Shown: positions 12,553 to 24,345, counted from the stretch's first letter. The stretch: 64,000 nucleotides of DNA from Rhizophagus irregularis (GCF_026210795.1 NC_089452.1:1736001-1800000); one strand, 5' to 3'. Program-made: numbers and translations. The notes: generated by a model from the letters alone, not told the origin.

Positions 12553-13231
12553 CAATACAGTCTTCATTTTCAATTTTGGATACCAAAATTCCTTGTTTCT
12601 TATCAAATACGTGAATAATAGAAGCTTCGTAACCTGATATCCAACCCTTATTTAAAGAATAACCAATAGCATATAAAAAAATTTTATATTTTCCAACCGT
12701 ACATATTACAGGAAAAAATTCAATATCATTTTTGAGTATTTCTAAAATATTTTCGTTATTCCAGCCCATAATTGCATGACCTGAATATCGCGTAAAACTT
12801 TTGAATATATCCTTATATACTATTACTACTGCTTTTGTTGGACTAGTTTCAAACACTTCTATCTCACCACTTTTGCAATGATATTCTGGAAGATTTCCTG
12901 CCCCCTTTTTAACTGTTAAAAAGAAGTCATTTCCATTTAAAAACACTTTAACTTGCTGATTTAAATGAATCGGAAAGTTTGCAACATTGTTTTCAGTTGA
13001 AAAGTCCCACCAAAATCGAGAATATGGCCCATAATGAAGTTCATTTACAAGTAAACCACTATTTTCAAGAAATACAGGCAATAAACGAGGTTTTTTAATC
13101 ATATTATAAATGGTTAGGTAATAAATAGTTTGAGATGTAAAAATGGACTTTATTTTATTATAATTCTTATCCCCGAATTTATTATTTATTTTCACGTGTT
13201 TAGTGCCGATCTCTGGTGGATCACGTCTTAA

Positions 13232-15350
13232 ATTAATTACTAATTATTTATTACAAATCACATGAAATATTCATTCATTTTTTTACTAACTAAAAACAAC
13301 TCATCTCGGAATAAAATGATTTTAATCAATTGGATAGTATGATAGTTTGATTACTGACTAATAGTAACTTTTTCTGATTTTAATCAGTTTTTAGCCAGAT
13401 TTTGGCAAATTTTTGTAAAAAATCTAACTAGTAGCGCGAAAAGTTTATCAATTTTAATAAATAAATGAATTTACTATTATTTAAGATCCCTACAATTTCT
13501 CAATGATACTAAAATTAATATTAGACAAGTATAATAAAATAAATTTAATAATATTAGTATCTATTATAGCAAGTGCAAAAGATACACAAATTTTTTTATA
13601 TAGTAAATAAAATAATCATGAAAAAAACCCTAACCACATATATCTTGAATAATCTTTTTTTTTTTTACAATGACAAACGCATATTTATTAATTAAAATAT
13701 CATGTAAGTGCGATTTAGATACAAATACAAGCAATAAAATAATCTCAATATACCCATTGAAATTGAGCAGTAAACTACTCAATCTCTCCATGCCAAGGCT
13801 ATGCCAAAACGGGATCTTCCATCATCACCGATCAACACCTTTAACCACAACACCACCCTATGTCTTGAATATATAATCTATCTGGTGGCGACGAAGTCAC
13901 CATACATAAACCTAATCTAATCTAGTTAATAAATAAAATTCGGGCATTCATTTAATTTATAATAATATATGGCATTTAATTAATTTAATATGTAATATTT
14001 AATTAATTAAATTCGTGGCATTTATTTAATCACATTACTGCAAAAAAAAGTTTATTGGATCCTTGTTTATTAGGAAAAATGGTATTTTTAAAACGTAATA
14101 TGCAAACTATGGATTATATTAATGTATTTCCACCAGATTTGGATGCAGAAAATAATGATTTTGTTAAGAATGTGTATGAATGTGATGAAGTGATAAGTGA
14201 ATAATATTTTAATTTTATTTTTATAAATAAAGTGATGATTTTTTTGTTAAATAATTCTTCTGTTCAAATAGCATAATATTTACTATATTATATAAATAAT
14301 TTTAATAATGAATGCGAATTTAATATTTTATATTCAAATTATGCGACAAATCTTGTGATATAAATTAAAATTTTTCCTTGTAGTTAATGAATAATTAAAA
14401 ATAATAAAAAAATATATTATTATATCTTTAAAGTAAAATCTAGCCTTTATATAATATGAATTTACCAAATTGAATCATAGTATTTAACTTATTCAAAAAT
14501 ATATGAAATGTTATGAAAATTAATAAGCGATTTAAATTTTTTTAAAAAAAATTTTTTTTTTATCTAGATTCCGGGTCAATCTTACCATTTTTTATCTGGA
14601 TATTTATCCGGGTAAAAACCGTAATTATCCGGATACCTAAAAAAAATTTATCCGGGTTTATCCGGTTGAATCTGAAAACAGATCGAAACACTAATGCATA
14701 GGCTGACAGCTTAATGCTGGCCATTTAAAACGTGTTTATGCATAGCTCTGCATAACTCTGGCCAAACAAATGTCCCGCTTTCAATTTTGTTTCATGGACA
14801 ATTCTATGAAAATGATAGTGAGTTCTTCTTCACAAGCCTCTCCCCCTGATCCTCCAAACAAAGCAATCATAAATCCTCTTGATACACTTATTTCAATAGC
14901 TGATTGTACTTAACAAAATATTTAAATAATATTAAAATAAAAGTCAACAAATATTAAATTAAGAAACTACACCAATGATATCTGCTGGATTATATAATGC
15001 ATCAGTTATTTTTTTTTTCTTGATAAACCAAAAGTTTTCTAACTTTATTCTATTTTGATGTACAAGTACAAATGTACATGCTAAAATGAATGCATATATT
15101 AATTTATTGCTTGATGTAATCAAATTAAAAAATTGAAATGTACAGTAAATTATAGGTTTGGTTTTTTTTATTACACCTACAAAATATCACATCCCATATA
15201 AAAGTCAAAAACATTATTATAAACTCCTTTATGTATTGTTACGCAGTAAAATGTTGCGCAGCAATCATGTGATATAACTGGACCCGGGATGCCGATCAAT
15301 GTAGCAAATGTCGAATATGTTTGACATGTTCGATTTGTTGCATATGTCCG
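13232..15350. other. AT-rich intergenic region with small remnants
   Basis: Two remnants are worth noting. At about 14053-14203 (+) a short frame reads LDPCLLGKMVFLKRNMQTMD and ends NDFVKNVYECDEVISE before a stop, which looks like the tail of a former coding exon of unknown family. At about 14568-14695 repeated ATCCGG(G/A)T words lead to GATCGAAACACTA, resembling the subterminal region and one end of a hAT-type MITE whose other end I cannot find. The rest shows nothing. Confidence 0.4.
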
Positions 15351-15485
15351 ATATGTAGAATATATAGAATATATGGAACATGTAGCATATATGAGATATA
15401 TAGAACATGTAGCATATATGGGATATATAGAACATGTAGTATATATGGAATATATAGAACATATAGCATATATAGGATATATAGC
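15351..15485 (+). repeat. 27-bp minisatellite
   Basis: About four copies of a 27-bp unit containing ATATATAGAACATGTAGCA. The period is a multiple of three, so the minus strand stays open and would read a 9-residue MFYISHICY-like repeat. That frame has no start context or flanking domain and is treated as a by-product of the repeat. Confidence 0.8.
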
Positions 15486-16110
15486 TTTTAGTTTAAAAAT
15501 TTATGTATATATAGACCTGTAATTAGACCTAAATTCAATATAGAACGTGTGTGAAGAATTTAATTAATAAAATGTTTACCCTTTAGTATACACCTTAATT
15601 TTAAGTTTGGTTTTATATGGTTAATCTGCCTTCCCTTATTTGTGTCTGATTGTATGCGCCAGTGTGAAGCGATTCTATTCACATCTGATTGGATTGATTT
15701 TAACATATACGTTGATCCTTAAAATTACCTTCTGCTTTATTAAATATAAACATTTTTTAATGTATAGCTCATTTTTAAGCTCATAAGAACTGACCTCTAA
15801 CAGTATCTATTGTAACACTTTTCGTAGTTTACCTTTTATTTAGTATATCAAAGTTTACGCCAAAAATGTAAAAAATCAAATAAAAATTGAGAATTAGAAA
15901 ATTTAAGTAGCTTTTAATATTGAATAGTTTTAACACTAACAGTCAAAATTTTAGCTTATTATTGATTGAAAGTGATTTTTATAAAGGAAAAAAAAAAAGA
16001 AACTATATAAACTGAAGGTATCTTTATAAGTAAATAGATAAATAATACTGAAGAAAATATTTTTTTACCATGATCATACATTATAATATTGTGTAATGCT
16101 GGCTAGGATA
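15486..16110. other. AT-rich intergenic region
   Basis: I see nothing that can be supported as a gene, repeat or RNA. This is the 3' flank of the minus-strand gene at 16111-16416. Confidence 0.35.
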
Positions 16111-16416
16111 TTAATAATATGACAGGGGGTATACAGTGACATGGAAAAGGTCTTCTGAAGGCTCCTCATTAAAATAATCGGAAATTGGAGCCCGTGGTTG
16201 CATACGCATTTTAATATCGATGGCAGGATGGATTTTTCGAACTTCTAAAGGAATGTTATTAAACGGTGTTCCCAGGTTGTTCTGAATTATAGACTCGAGT
16301 TCGCTAACTGCCTTAGTCTTGTCAATTGTAATTTTTTGTACAACTTTATCGTGTGGGAGATTATAAAATTGGCCTATAGGAATGATAAGACAATTGAGAG
16401 AAACAGTATTGCCCAT
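16111..16416 (-). CDS. Crinkler-type N-terminal domain protein, short
   Basis: A 101-residue frame: MGNTVSLNCLIIPIG, then ITIDKTKAVSELESIIQNNL, FNNIPLEVRKIHPAIDIK, and ISDYFNEEPSEDLFHVTVYP. The layout (beta-strand with LNCLI, a helix with VSELESII, a conserved Ile/Leu-rich strand, a terminal HVTVYP strand) matches the ubiquitin-like N-terminal domain of Crinkler (CRN) family proteins, which is common in Rhizophagus. CRNs normally continue into a variable C-terminal effector domain. Here a stop follows the N-domain directly, and I found no clear donor site or downstream exon. It is either a truncated gene or a stand-alone N-domain. Function unassigned. Confidence 0.6.
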   Translation of the reverse strand: MGNTVSLNCLIIPIGQFYNLPHDKVVQKITIDKTKAVSELESIIQNNLGTPFNNIPLEVRKIHPAIDIKMRMQPRAPISDYFNEEPSEDLFHVTVYPLSYY

Positions 16417-16927
16417 CTTGCTTTCTGAAACATGAGGGACGCCATAGTGAGAAATTACTTTGCACGTAAGTATAATGTACAGTATATACGTACCTTAATT
16501 TTTCGTGGGAAAGTTGGCTGAACTTCAACAGGTGTTTATCATGTACTGGAAGAATGTATGAATTCTTTTGCGCAAAAATCTGATAATTTATAATGTTTTG
16601 CAACAAATGGATTAGATATTACCAATGATACATCGATTAAAGAGGCTATTAATTGTATTTTCGCTTTACATTTTTCCTAGTAAAAATAAAGTAGAAAATA
16701 CAGGATGATTAACGTTATCATATGATAGCAAGAAATCTCCGAAAGTGGTATCAATGGTAACAAGCACATGCAAATGGAATTTTGATTCCTTTTAGTTTAG
16801 CCAAGACATCAAAGTTGGCTTTATGCCTGTCGATCACGGAGTTGCATCCTCAGCCCTCCATAAAATATGCTTTGACGTTAATATTTAATTTGTTATAAGG
16901 TAGGTCCTGTGTTACAACGAAGTATTT
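16417..16927. other. 5' flank of Crinkler-type gene
   Basis: AT-rich with no supported gene. A minus-strand frame overlapping it (16361-16606) shares no family signature and reads out of frame with the domain. Confidence 0.35.
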
Positions 16928-16929
16928 TA

Positions 16930-17140
16930 GGACCCCAAAATATATATGTAGAGGTCAGGTCCAGAAGTGGTCCAAAATACGCATTCTTTCAGGGCCGGAA
17001 TTACGATAATTTCAGCCATTATCTAAATTAGAAAATATTATTTTGGCTGGGATTATCCATAAAAGGAATGATCTACATGATTTTTTTGACTCATTATACG
17101 CAAACTCTGACCTGACCCTTTTATGTATATTTCGGGGTCC
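16930..17140. mobile_element. Tc1/mariner-type MITE, GGACCCC ends
   Basis: 211 bp flanked by TA (16928-16929 and 17141-17142). The terminal inverted repeats run about 36 bp: GGACCCCAAAATATATATGT...GGTCAGGTC at the left and its imperfect complement at the right. TA target duplication is the hallmark of Tc1/mariner elements. There is no transposase. The interior includes a GGCCGGAATTAC phrase related to the recurrent GGCCAGAATTAT word. Confidence 0.8.
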
Positions 17141-17142
17141 TA

Positions 17143-19241
17143 GAATTTTTCACATTCTTCTCGTATTTGTTTGGGAAAAAGATAGATGTTATGTAATTTT
17201 CTTACATTTGTTACTATTTCTGCATACTTAAAGTCCCACAATTTTTGATGAAAATATATATATATATAAGAACTAAATGATCGGATAGTTGATGGTCTAA
17301 ACTCTAGTGTATCATTATATTGTCTTAGAGAAGTAAGGTAGAAAATAAAAAAAGGCTCTGTCATAATTAATTTATTTATTTTGAATTAAACAAAATTTAC
17401 AATTAACTCTGCAATCATATTTTTAATTGATAATAATTTATTTAAATGGGCATTTATGGTATGATAAATAAGAGAGTATTAATGATTAAATACATTTCCT
17501 ATGAATATCAAACAAAATTTGGACTATTTTATTATAGAAGCACCCTTATAAAATTGATCACATACCCAAGTTTCACTTCTTTGATAATCAACTTCTGCTT
17601 CAAAGAGTATTTGGATTCCAAATAGCATGATTTTAGAAGAAAGACTTAATAAAAGCAATTAAATAATTTCTTTTTTATATGAAATTAATATAATTTTGTA
17701 TACAATGTATTAAGAAAGCCTAAAAAATTTTGTATAATTTGGTATCTACCGAAATTTTGCATAAAATATGTAGCCCACATTACCCACATTAATAAAGTTG
17801 TTTAATAAAAGTGTCTTTTAGGTTGAAATAACTCAGAGTAATGACAGGATATATAAATATATAACGAAAATATAATTCTAAATTTAAAAAAGAAAAACAA
17901 ACCTGTAATATAATAAAACAAGTTTCAAACAGTACCAAGGAACTTAAAGGTATATTGGGAACCCGGGACCTAAAATAAAAGAAATATGAACGTTCAGGTG
18001 GTTTAATATTCAAACTATTAAATAAAATTATTTATGAATAATAATTTCATTATACCTTACATGATATAAACATGTAATTTAAACTAACCATAATTTATTT
18101 TAATATTTTTAGCTCTTGAATTATTGTTTCATAAATCACTTCTGCACTTACGCAAGTCATTTAACTTACTTTTACTCACTTCTGGTCGCTATTTACAGTA
18201 ATAATAACCTAGTAAATCCTAAATTTCAATATATATATATATATATGGTCATGTAAGGAACAATGCTTTCTTGAGGTATTATTGCTGATAAAAGTAATTA
18301 AATAATGACACGAACTTCGTGAGATATTGTATGTTTAATTTTTTCAAACGATTGTTTCTAAATCAATAATATAAATGAAAGAGAAAATCGCTTATTAACC
18401 AAATAATGCCTTTTTTTCATCTACAAATCCAAGTACTTTTTAAAAATATTCTAAATAAAGATTTTTATAAAAAGTAAATTTATTGTAATATTTCGTAATC
18501 TAGTAATACAGTAAATGATGATCATTGATCTTCGCATTTAACAGATAATGTAATAATTTTGTCACGCAACAAAATAAAATATTATATACAAACTAGCAAA
18601 CGTTAACTTCAGTTTACGTATATGTGAAACAATATATTTTTGTATCTTCGGTAAGACTTTTTTCGGTTTAGGCAGATTTTCTTAAATTAGATTTTTTGAT
18701 GAAACGTTTCATCCAAATTTAGAATTGATCCAATTTGCTGTAAAACTTGTTTCATAATATCTTTTTGTATTATCCATATATAGTAAACAATATGTTTTTT
18801 GTTTACGCAGTAATTTAATGATCTACCTGTTTTTTTTTGACTAGGAACTTAACACGCTATATGATTGAAACTATAAAATTATCAAGTATATAATTTTAAT
18901 AGCCGTTAACATGAATAATTGTTGAATATGAAAACAATAATAACAATAAGGAGTCAATTCGAGACATTATTAAATTTTTTTTTTTAAAAATAACTTAGAA
19001 AATAAGGAAACCTAATATGGAATCCAAAGAATTTAGGTTTCGAATTATAGTATAGACTAATATTCTTAAGATGGAAAAAAAATGAAAGAGTTTTATAAAA
19101 TTGGTATTATAAAAGTGCGTGAAAATCTTTTTTTTTTAAAAAAAAAATTTTCTCATTTCTGTATATTTTTCTTTTTGTATAATTTTTTTTTCGTTCATTC
19201 TTTTTTCTTTTTTTTGTGAATTTTTGTAATCGTCAAACATT
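17143..19241. other. AT-rich intergenic region
   Basis: No gene, terminal repeats or RNA gene is seen. A (TA)n run lies at 18228-18246. The final ~120 bp before the ATG at 19242 are strongly pyrimidine-rich and probably act as promoter or 5' UTR of the membrane protein gene. Confidence 0.35.
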
Positions 19242-20462
19242 ATGGACTATACGATCGAATTAAATTGTTTTATGATACTTACATCATTAATGATTATGGT
19301 GAGTTTTTTAACCATTTTATACTTCAGTTCCTTTTAATTTTATTACTAATATTTATTAATCTAATCAATTAAAGGCTTCCATACATAATTTGATTAAATC
19401 GATCTTACTTTATCGCTCGAATAATTTAAAAATATCAAGTATATTAAAGATTATTCTCAATTCAAGTGGTCTCGCATGCGGTCTATCCAATATTGGATTA
19501 TTTCTTACGATAAATACCACTTCTTTATCGGAATGTTTGACGATTACTTATTTACAAGCTATATTAAATTTCATATTTTCAGAATCTGTCATCATTTTCT
19601 TAGTCTGGAAACTAAGACAATTCAGAAAATCAAAATTAGATGATTACATCGTATATGGTTTACTTTTAATTAGAAGTTTGTTCAATGTAAGTTATGAAAA
19701 TTTCAACGTTGATTATAAATAAATTAAAATTAACTGCTTTTGCAATTTATTTTTTTTTTCTAGATCATCTTCATTGCATTCGTACGACCACAAGTAGTGA
19801 TTTCACCTGATGTTAGTTTATGTGATAATGACGCACATTATGGAAGATGTTTCTTGTTGATTACGACTATAGCTGATCTTTTGATTGACCTTTATGTTGC
19901 TTTTCGTATTATTCAATACATATTGGGTTATTCAATTACAAATCAAAGTGAAAAACAACAACAACGACCTCAACGTCCTCATTCATTCTACAAATTAATT
20001 GTATTGAATTCGTTACCTATTTTAATGGCTTTATTATATCATATAAATACATTAATTTTCAAGTTGTCGATCGTTGGTTACATGATTAAAATAGTAATTT
20101 TCATTATCTTATCCTATGTAATAACTTTTATCATAGATTTACCATCTGAAAAAGTTCATATAAATGAATCTAATCTAGAAAATGGAAATTATGAAAAAAG
20201 TTTTATTCCAAAATTATCATTAAATAATCTTAAAGAACCTTCAATTCCTAATGAAGATATTGTATTAAGAGCTTCTAATGGAATGTTGGTAGATATGCCT
20301 TTAAAAAATGTTCGTGATGAAATTAAGATGGAACAACAATATAAAATTGAAAAGTTGGATCCTAATAGTGATGTTGGATTATTAAAACATTCTTTATCAT
20401 TTTATGAAGTAATATCTGTACTTTTTGGAAATGATAAGGATGATAAAAGACAATCTTCTTAA
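19242..20462 (+). CDS. polytopic membrane protein, fungal-specific
   Basis: Three exons: 19242-19298, 19375-19686 and 19764-20462. The introns are GTGAGT...AAAG and GTAAGT...CTAG, each with a CTAAT-like or pyrimidine-rich 3' end, and all junctions are phase 0. The product is about 355 residues. Hydrophobic segments suggest roughly six or seven membrane spans: one at the N-terminus (FMILTSLMIM), others around LACGLSNIGLFLTI, ILNFIFSESVIIFLVW, NIIFIAF, FLLITTIADLLIDLYVAF, VLNSLPILMALLY and IVIFIILSYVITFI. A charged cytoplasmic-type tail of about 100 residues follows. The ATG gives an in-frame first span. I do not recognise a named family; seven-span fungal receptors are possible but no diagnostic motif is visible. 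Confidence 0.72.
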
Positions 20463-22088
20463 ATTAATTTATTATATAGTATAGTTCTATTATTTCAGTA
20501 AAACATTTTTTTCAAATAAAAAAATTATTAAACTGCGGCGCAGTATAATAATAACATTATAATAATATTAATTTCGCAGGTCTGAACGTAAACTCCAACG
20601 GTCCAACAATCCATTCAAATAATATTTCTGTATCTTGGAAATATTCAAGATCAGTAACTTATAATAATTTTATACACGTTTATAAAATACACGTCTAGAA
20701 AAAATATACGTGAAAAGAAATGAAGTAAATTATGTTTCAGAGCAAAACGTTTCACCCATGGTTTCAACTATTCCGAAACTTCCGAAATTTCAGATTCCGA
20801 TAAAATTTCCGATACCTAGAGAAATTTCCGTACTAAATTGTCATGTGCAGTTGTGCATGTTTTTAATTGGCGGCAGAATTTATTCTCGCAATGATCTTTT
20901 CATAATTATATTCAACGCGTCCAATTATAAGTAAACATATCCTTGGTTAATCAATTACCTATACGGCCGAATATTGTTACCAACCGATATATCATATAAA
21001 TTTTATTTTATTTAGTTTTCTCTGCAATTCTTTTGATCTTTTTTTCTAAGTTTAGTTCATTGAATTCGTAATAAGTAATTTATATTTTCACTATCAATGC
21101 CAAAAAGAAGAATTTATAATTTATTCCTCAAAATTTTTCTTTAAAATTCCATTATATAATTCCTCTTAAAAATGTATTATTCATGTATTAAATTCGCCTC
21201 TTTCAATAATATTTCACTCGTTTTATATTGACCACCATTAATATAACTAAAAGGGAATCAATATAATGGTACAGTTAATTATTTAATCTTATTATTCACA
21301 AAACCTTTATATTGCATATTTATTATGAATTTTCCGTTAATTTAATAAATTATTATTAGAAAAATTCATACATGAGATGAAATAACTTTTAAATTTCAAT
21401 GTTATATGAAAATTTCATTACAATTAATTTTAGTTATAACGTCTCATTCTTTATTACTAATATTGTCACTAATGATAATTATAAACTATACCGTTTTATC
21501 TTTAAATTATTAATGATTGGTCGATTTAATTTTAAGAGTCCTTGTGGTAGAGTTGATAAGTATAAAAATAAGGAAGGTAACAAATAGACAAAAAACTTTA
21601 AAGTTCTTGATGTTAAAAAAAAATGATAGACAATTTTTAGGATTCAACCTTAATTGACGAAAAGGTGAAATAACAAAATGTGAACTAAAAGGCAAAATTA
21701 AGACAAATTTAGGTGAAATTCAAAAAAAAAAAAAAAATTCATTAATATTTTAAATTCAAATATAATATTTTATTTTTCTTTTATTACTTAGCTCAAGAAA
21801 ACTATAGAATGTAGGTCATGAAATCGTAAATAAAAATATAAATAATATATATATAGATATCATATAATTATGGTATGTAATAATTATTTATTGTAAAACA
21901 TTAATAAAGTTCATGAGGTTTATTATTTGTATTTTCGGTTCGTCACAATGAGTAATATGATTATCACGTTGAGTTACATTACATTTCTTGTGAAAAAAAT
22001 ATTGTAAAATTTTTCGGTAAATAATTTTATAAAATTTCGGTTATTTTCACAATTCCAAATGAACCAATAAAAATTTCCATTTAAAACT
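20463..22088. other. AT-rich intergenic region
   Basis: A patch at 20750-20835 repeats TTCCGAAA/TTCCGATA words and gives a short open frame (20710-20934) that I regard as an artefact of that repetition. Nothing else is supported. Confidence 0.35.
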
Positions 22089-22370
22089 TATAATCCTGTA
22101 CAACGAAGAATGATGCGAGATATTGATCCAACTGAATGTCTATCAAATCATGGACAAGTAGTCGAGTTGTATTATCAGGAGATGTTGCTGATAAGCTTTC
22201 TCAAGCATTACTTAAGTATATAGAATAATAATATTTCCTTTATTAAAGATTATGAAAAAGAAATGTTGAAACAAACATCTGCTGATGTATTAAAATGTAG
22301 TAGAAATGTCACGTTTAAGAATTCCACGCCACTTGGGCCTTTTGGCGTTGTTGTTAGATACAGCATTTTT
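22089..22370 (+). pseudogene. coding remnant, unknown family
   Basis: The phrase NPVQRRMMRDIDPTECLSNH shifts frame near 22155 to VLSGDVADKLSQALLKYIE with a stop. A further frame reads EMLKQTSADVLKCSRNVTF up to about 22370. The codon-like content and the clean restart after one frameshift argue for an old coding exon. I cannot name the family; it may belong to the mobile-element debris around it. Confidence 0.35.
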
Positions 22371-22523
22371 AAAGGTTATAAACGTTAACTTTTATAGTTT
22401 TTACGGATAACTTAATTTTAAGAATTAAAAACTATTAATATTATTGATTTTATCATATGTCATATACATATATAAGTATAGTACTGTACATTGAATGCAT
22501 GTTTATTGAAAAATGGATTAAGG

Positions 22524-22904
22524 TAGAGGTTGGAACCGACCAAAAAAACCTTAATCGATTAATAATCGATTAACCAAGGGCCCTAATCGATTAATAATCG
22601 ATTAATATTAAAATATTAAAAATTTTTTTTTTTTGACCGCAGATTGCACCAAATTGTTTTTGATCATACATTTAGTTATAGGAAAGTCTTATTTATTATT
22701 ATTATCATTAAAAAATTAATACAAATTCTTCCAAGTTCAGAGAACACGTGACCAAAAATTCACAGCTCTGGGCCGCATTAGATAATTTGACCAGAATTAT
22801 GGGTTGATAATTTTAATTGATTAACCGATTTTTGAGATACCTTAATCGATTAACCGTCTTAGTCGATTAATTAATCGATTAACCTTAATCGATTCCAAAC
22901 TCTA
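22524..22904. mobile_element. hAT-type MITE, TAGAGGTTGGAACC ends (copy 2)
   Basis: 381 bp beginning TAGAGGTTGGAACCG and ending in the near-complement CGATTCCAAACTCTA. It is flanked by a perfect 8-bp duplication GATTAAGG (22516-22523 and 22905-22912). It shares its termini with 10860-11277, but its subterminal repeats read TTAATCGATTAA instead of TTAACCGGTTAA. A GACCAGAATTAT phrase lies at 22789. Non-autonomous. Confidence 0.9.
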
Positions 22905-22912
22905 GATTAAGG

Positions 22913-23890
22913 AGCGAGAAGATTATAATCCAATGGAATTTAAATGGTTTAGATCGATGAAAGAAATATTTTGAAGAAAGTTTCGTTTGAATAAGTGAAT
23001 ATAGATTCAACTTAATTGCATATAACTTGTGTGAATCTATTTTGGAGATCAAAATTGACTTTTGGTGCTTTATAAGTTGGACGAAAAGTCGTACATATGC
23101 TTATTATTATAAAAATGAATTTAATAATTGCGATTTGACGGACAACATATTTTATTATAATATGTTACAAGAGTTTGATTGGAGATATATATCTAACAGA
23201 AATTAAGTTTTCAAATAAGCAAACTTCGTTACAAGATAATATTGAGCGATCGTTTAAAGTCAAGAATTTGTTAAAGGGTTTACCTACATATGATATAAAA
23301 GAAAGGCTAATTTTGTAGATAATAGCATAGCAATTTTTTAAGAATTTTTATTGTGGCATACGAAATAATTTTGGTGACGTAATATAAATATTAAGAACGG
23401 CTCAGCATGTATAAGGTGTAATTTGTATGAAGAAGACTGGTGTCATATATGGACATGTGAATGTAATTCTACATACACCCTTAATGAGTATCATCGTTTC
23501 AACTTTGAACATACTTGAAGAATTGATTATTTCAAAGAAATATGACATATTGCAGAACTTAAAACTAATTCACGTAGAATTTGTTCAAATCTTATATGAA
23601 GATACAAAAAATTTTTGGAGGGAGATATAATAACAAATTTAATCAAATAAGTAATAGTTCGGAAATGAGGTCGTTAGTTAAATATATTTGGACGCGTTGT
23701 TATAATAATTTTAAAATAGCATTTGAAAAGAACGTTGTAATGAAGTTATAAAAATAGAAAAAAGAAAAAATAGAAATATATATCTGATATGCTAAGGATA
23801 AAAAGAATTATAATGATAAAGATAAAAATATAGAAAATCACGAAAAAAAATCAAGATGATAATTATAAAAAGAAGAAACAAAAACAGTTA
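22913..23890 (+). pseudogene. LINE 3' end, heavily decayed
   Basis: Fragments in shifting frames read LNLIAYNLCESILEIK, SRTYAYYYKNEFNN, then CIRCNLYEEDWCHIWTCECN (about 23406-23470), FNFEHT and AELKTNSRRICSNLI. The block CxxCxxxEEDWxHIWTCE followed by a helical tail is, from recall, the C-terminal end of LINE-type reverse transcriptase proteins in Rhizophagus. Many stops and frameshifts are present and the RT core is not visible here. The longest remaining frame (23427-23630) is an out-of-frame shadow of this block. Confidence 0.5.
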
Positions 23891-24264
23891 GTAAATTATT
23901 GACGCTTGGCCGTATGATTGATAATATAATGGAAGACAAATGTAATGACAAAATTTAGCATTTAACATACGGATCTAGTTTGATTAATTAATTTTAATTG
24001 ATTAGTAATTTTAGATAGCTATGGATTATTTTAATATTTAATTTAGGTATAAGTCTTTTAATATCTAATTAGTTATATTAAGTTTTATCTCAGCTCCATG
24101 TATTTCTTTTATCTAGACTCATCTTAAGCTTTTTAAATGTAACCGATTATTTACAAGTTGGTTTTAACAAAAAAAATAATAATAAATTAATATTCAAAAT
24201 TACTTTTACCACTCTAAATAGTCTAGTAAAGTCAATAAAGCTTGATTAATTGACATATACTGTA

Positions 24265-24345
24265 CAGTCAGCCCCTCTACAGTCACACCCCTCGGGACCA
24301 TCCAATGGTGTGATTATAATGAGGTGTGCCTATTGGTGAGGGTTA
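24265..24345 (+). mobile_element. pogo/Tigger-like terminal repeat, single end
   Basis: CAGTCAGCCCCTCTACAGTC at a TA dinucleotide (24263-24264), followed by CACCCCTCGGGACC, has the form of pogo/Tigger-type terminal repeats (CAGTC..CTC....TCGGGAC). A partly mirrored GTGTGATTATAATGAGG sits just inside. I could not find the matching right end in the following 1.7 kb, so this is either a solo end or one end of a broken element that may have included the zinc-finger remnant at 24597. Confidence 0.5.

Larger units (their letters stand above)
8240..13195 (-). pseudogene. transposase of TTAA element, broken
   Basis: Homologous block by block to the nine-exon frame at 48744-52491. Exon 1 starts at 13195 or 13102 (LHYGPYSRFWWDF, HAIMGWNNENI). 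The exon-3 part has MRRTSFMTKLKGGHFVYQ. Exon 4 has a Cys/His cluster, IVDYKMKILP and ILSDNGMHYHCTELML. Exon 6 has ARALPVIGNWKEYSP, and the C-terminal module has HTGTANPRQKMNAQQM. Donor and acceptor sites survive at the same places, for example GTGAGT after HHAQ. Damage: a hAT-type MITE splits exon 1 near the IYQD segment, a second MITE splits the later WSHDGSEV segment, a frameshift near 9535 separates the GKRGWSL part from FDHWSDD, and the C-terminus is cut after EEDVPL. Confidence 0.85.
8240..13227 (-). mobile_element. broken relative of the TTAA transposon
   Basis: Minus-strand copy of the same element type as 48522-52849. Its 5' end is probably at 13227, next to TTAA at 13228-13231: the end sequence matches the plus-strand copy's terminus at 17 of 24 positions when aligned through TTAA, and a shared AAATTCGGGGA word lies just inside. 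The coding region is recognisable down to about 8240, where similarity stops within the C-terminal domain. No matching second inverted repeat was found, so the 3' end appears lost. Two MITEs (10860-11277 and 11707-12552) sit inside it. Confidence 0.7.

Noticed and set aside
13670-13876. 68-codon plus-strand frame
   Set aside because: Unremarkable composition, no homologous phrase, no gene context; likely chance.
15265-15462. Minus-strand MFYISHICY repeat protein
   Set aside because: It arises from a 27-bp minisatellite whose length is a multiple of three; no start context or non-repeat domain.
15351-15485. CRISPR array
   Set aside because: Units are contiguous and drifted without unique spacers, and the genome is eukaryotic.
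20710-20934. 74-codon frame rich in FPIP/KFPIP
   Set aside because: Produced by a local TTCCGATA/TTCCGAAA repetition.
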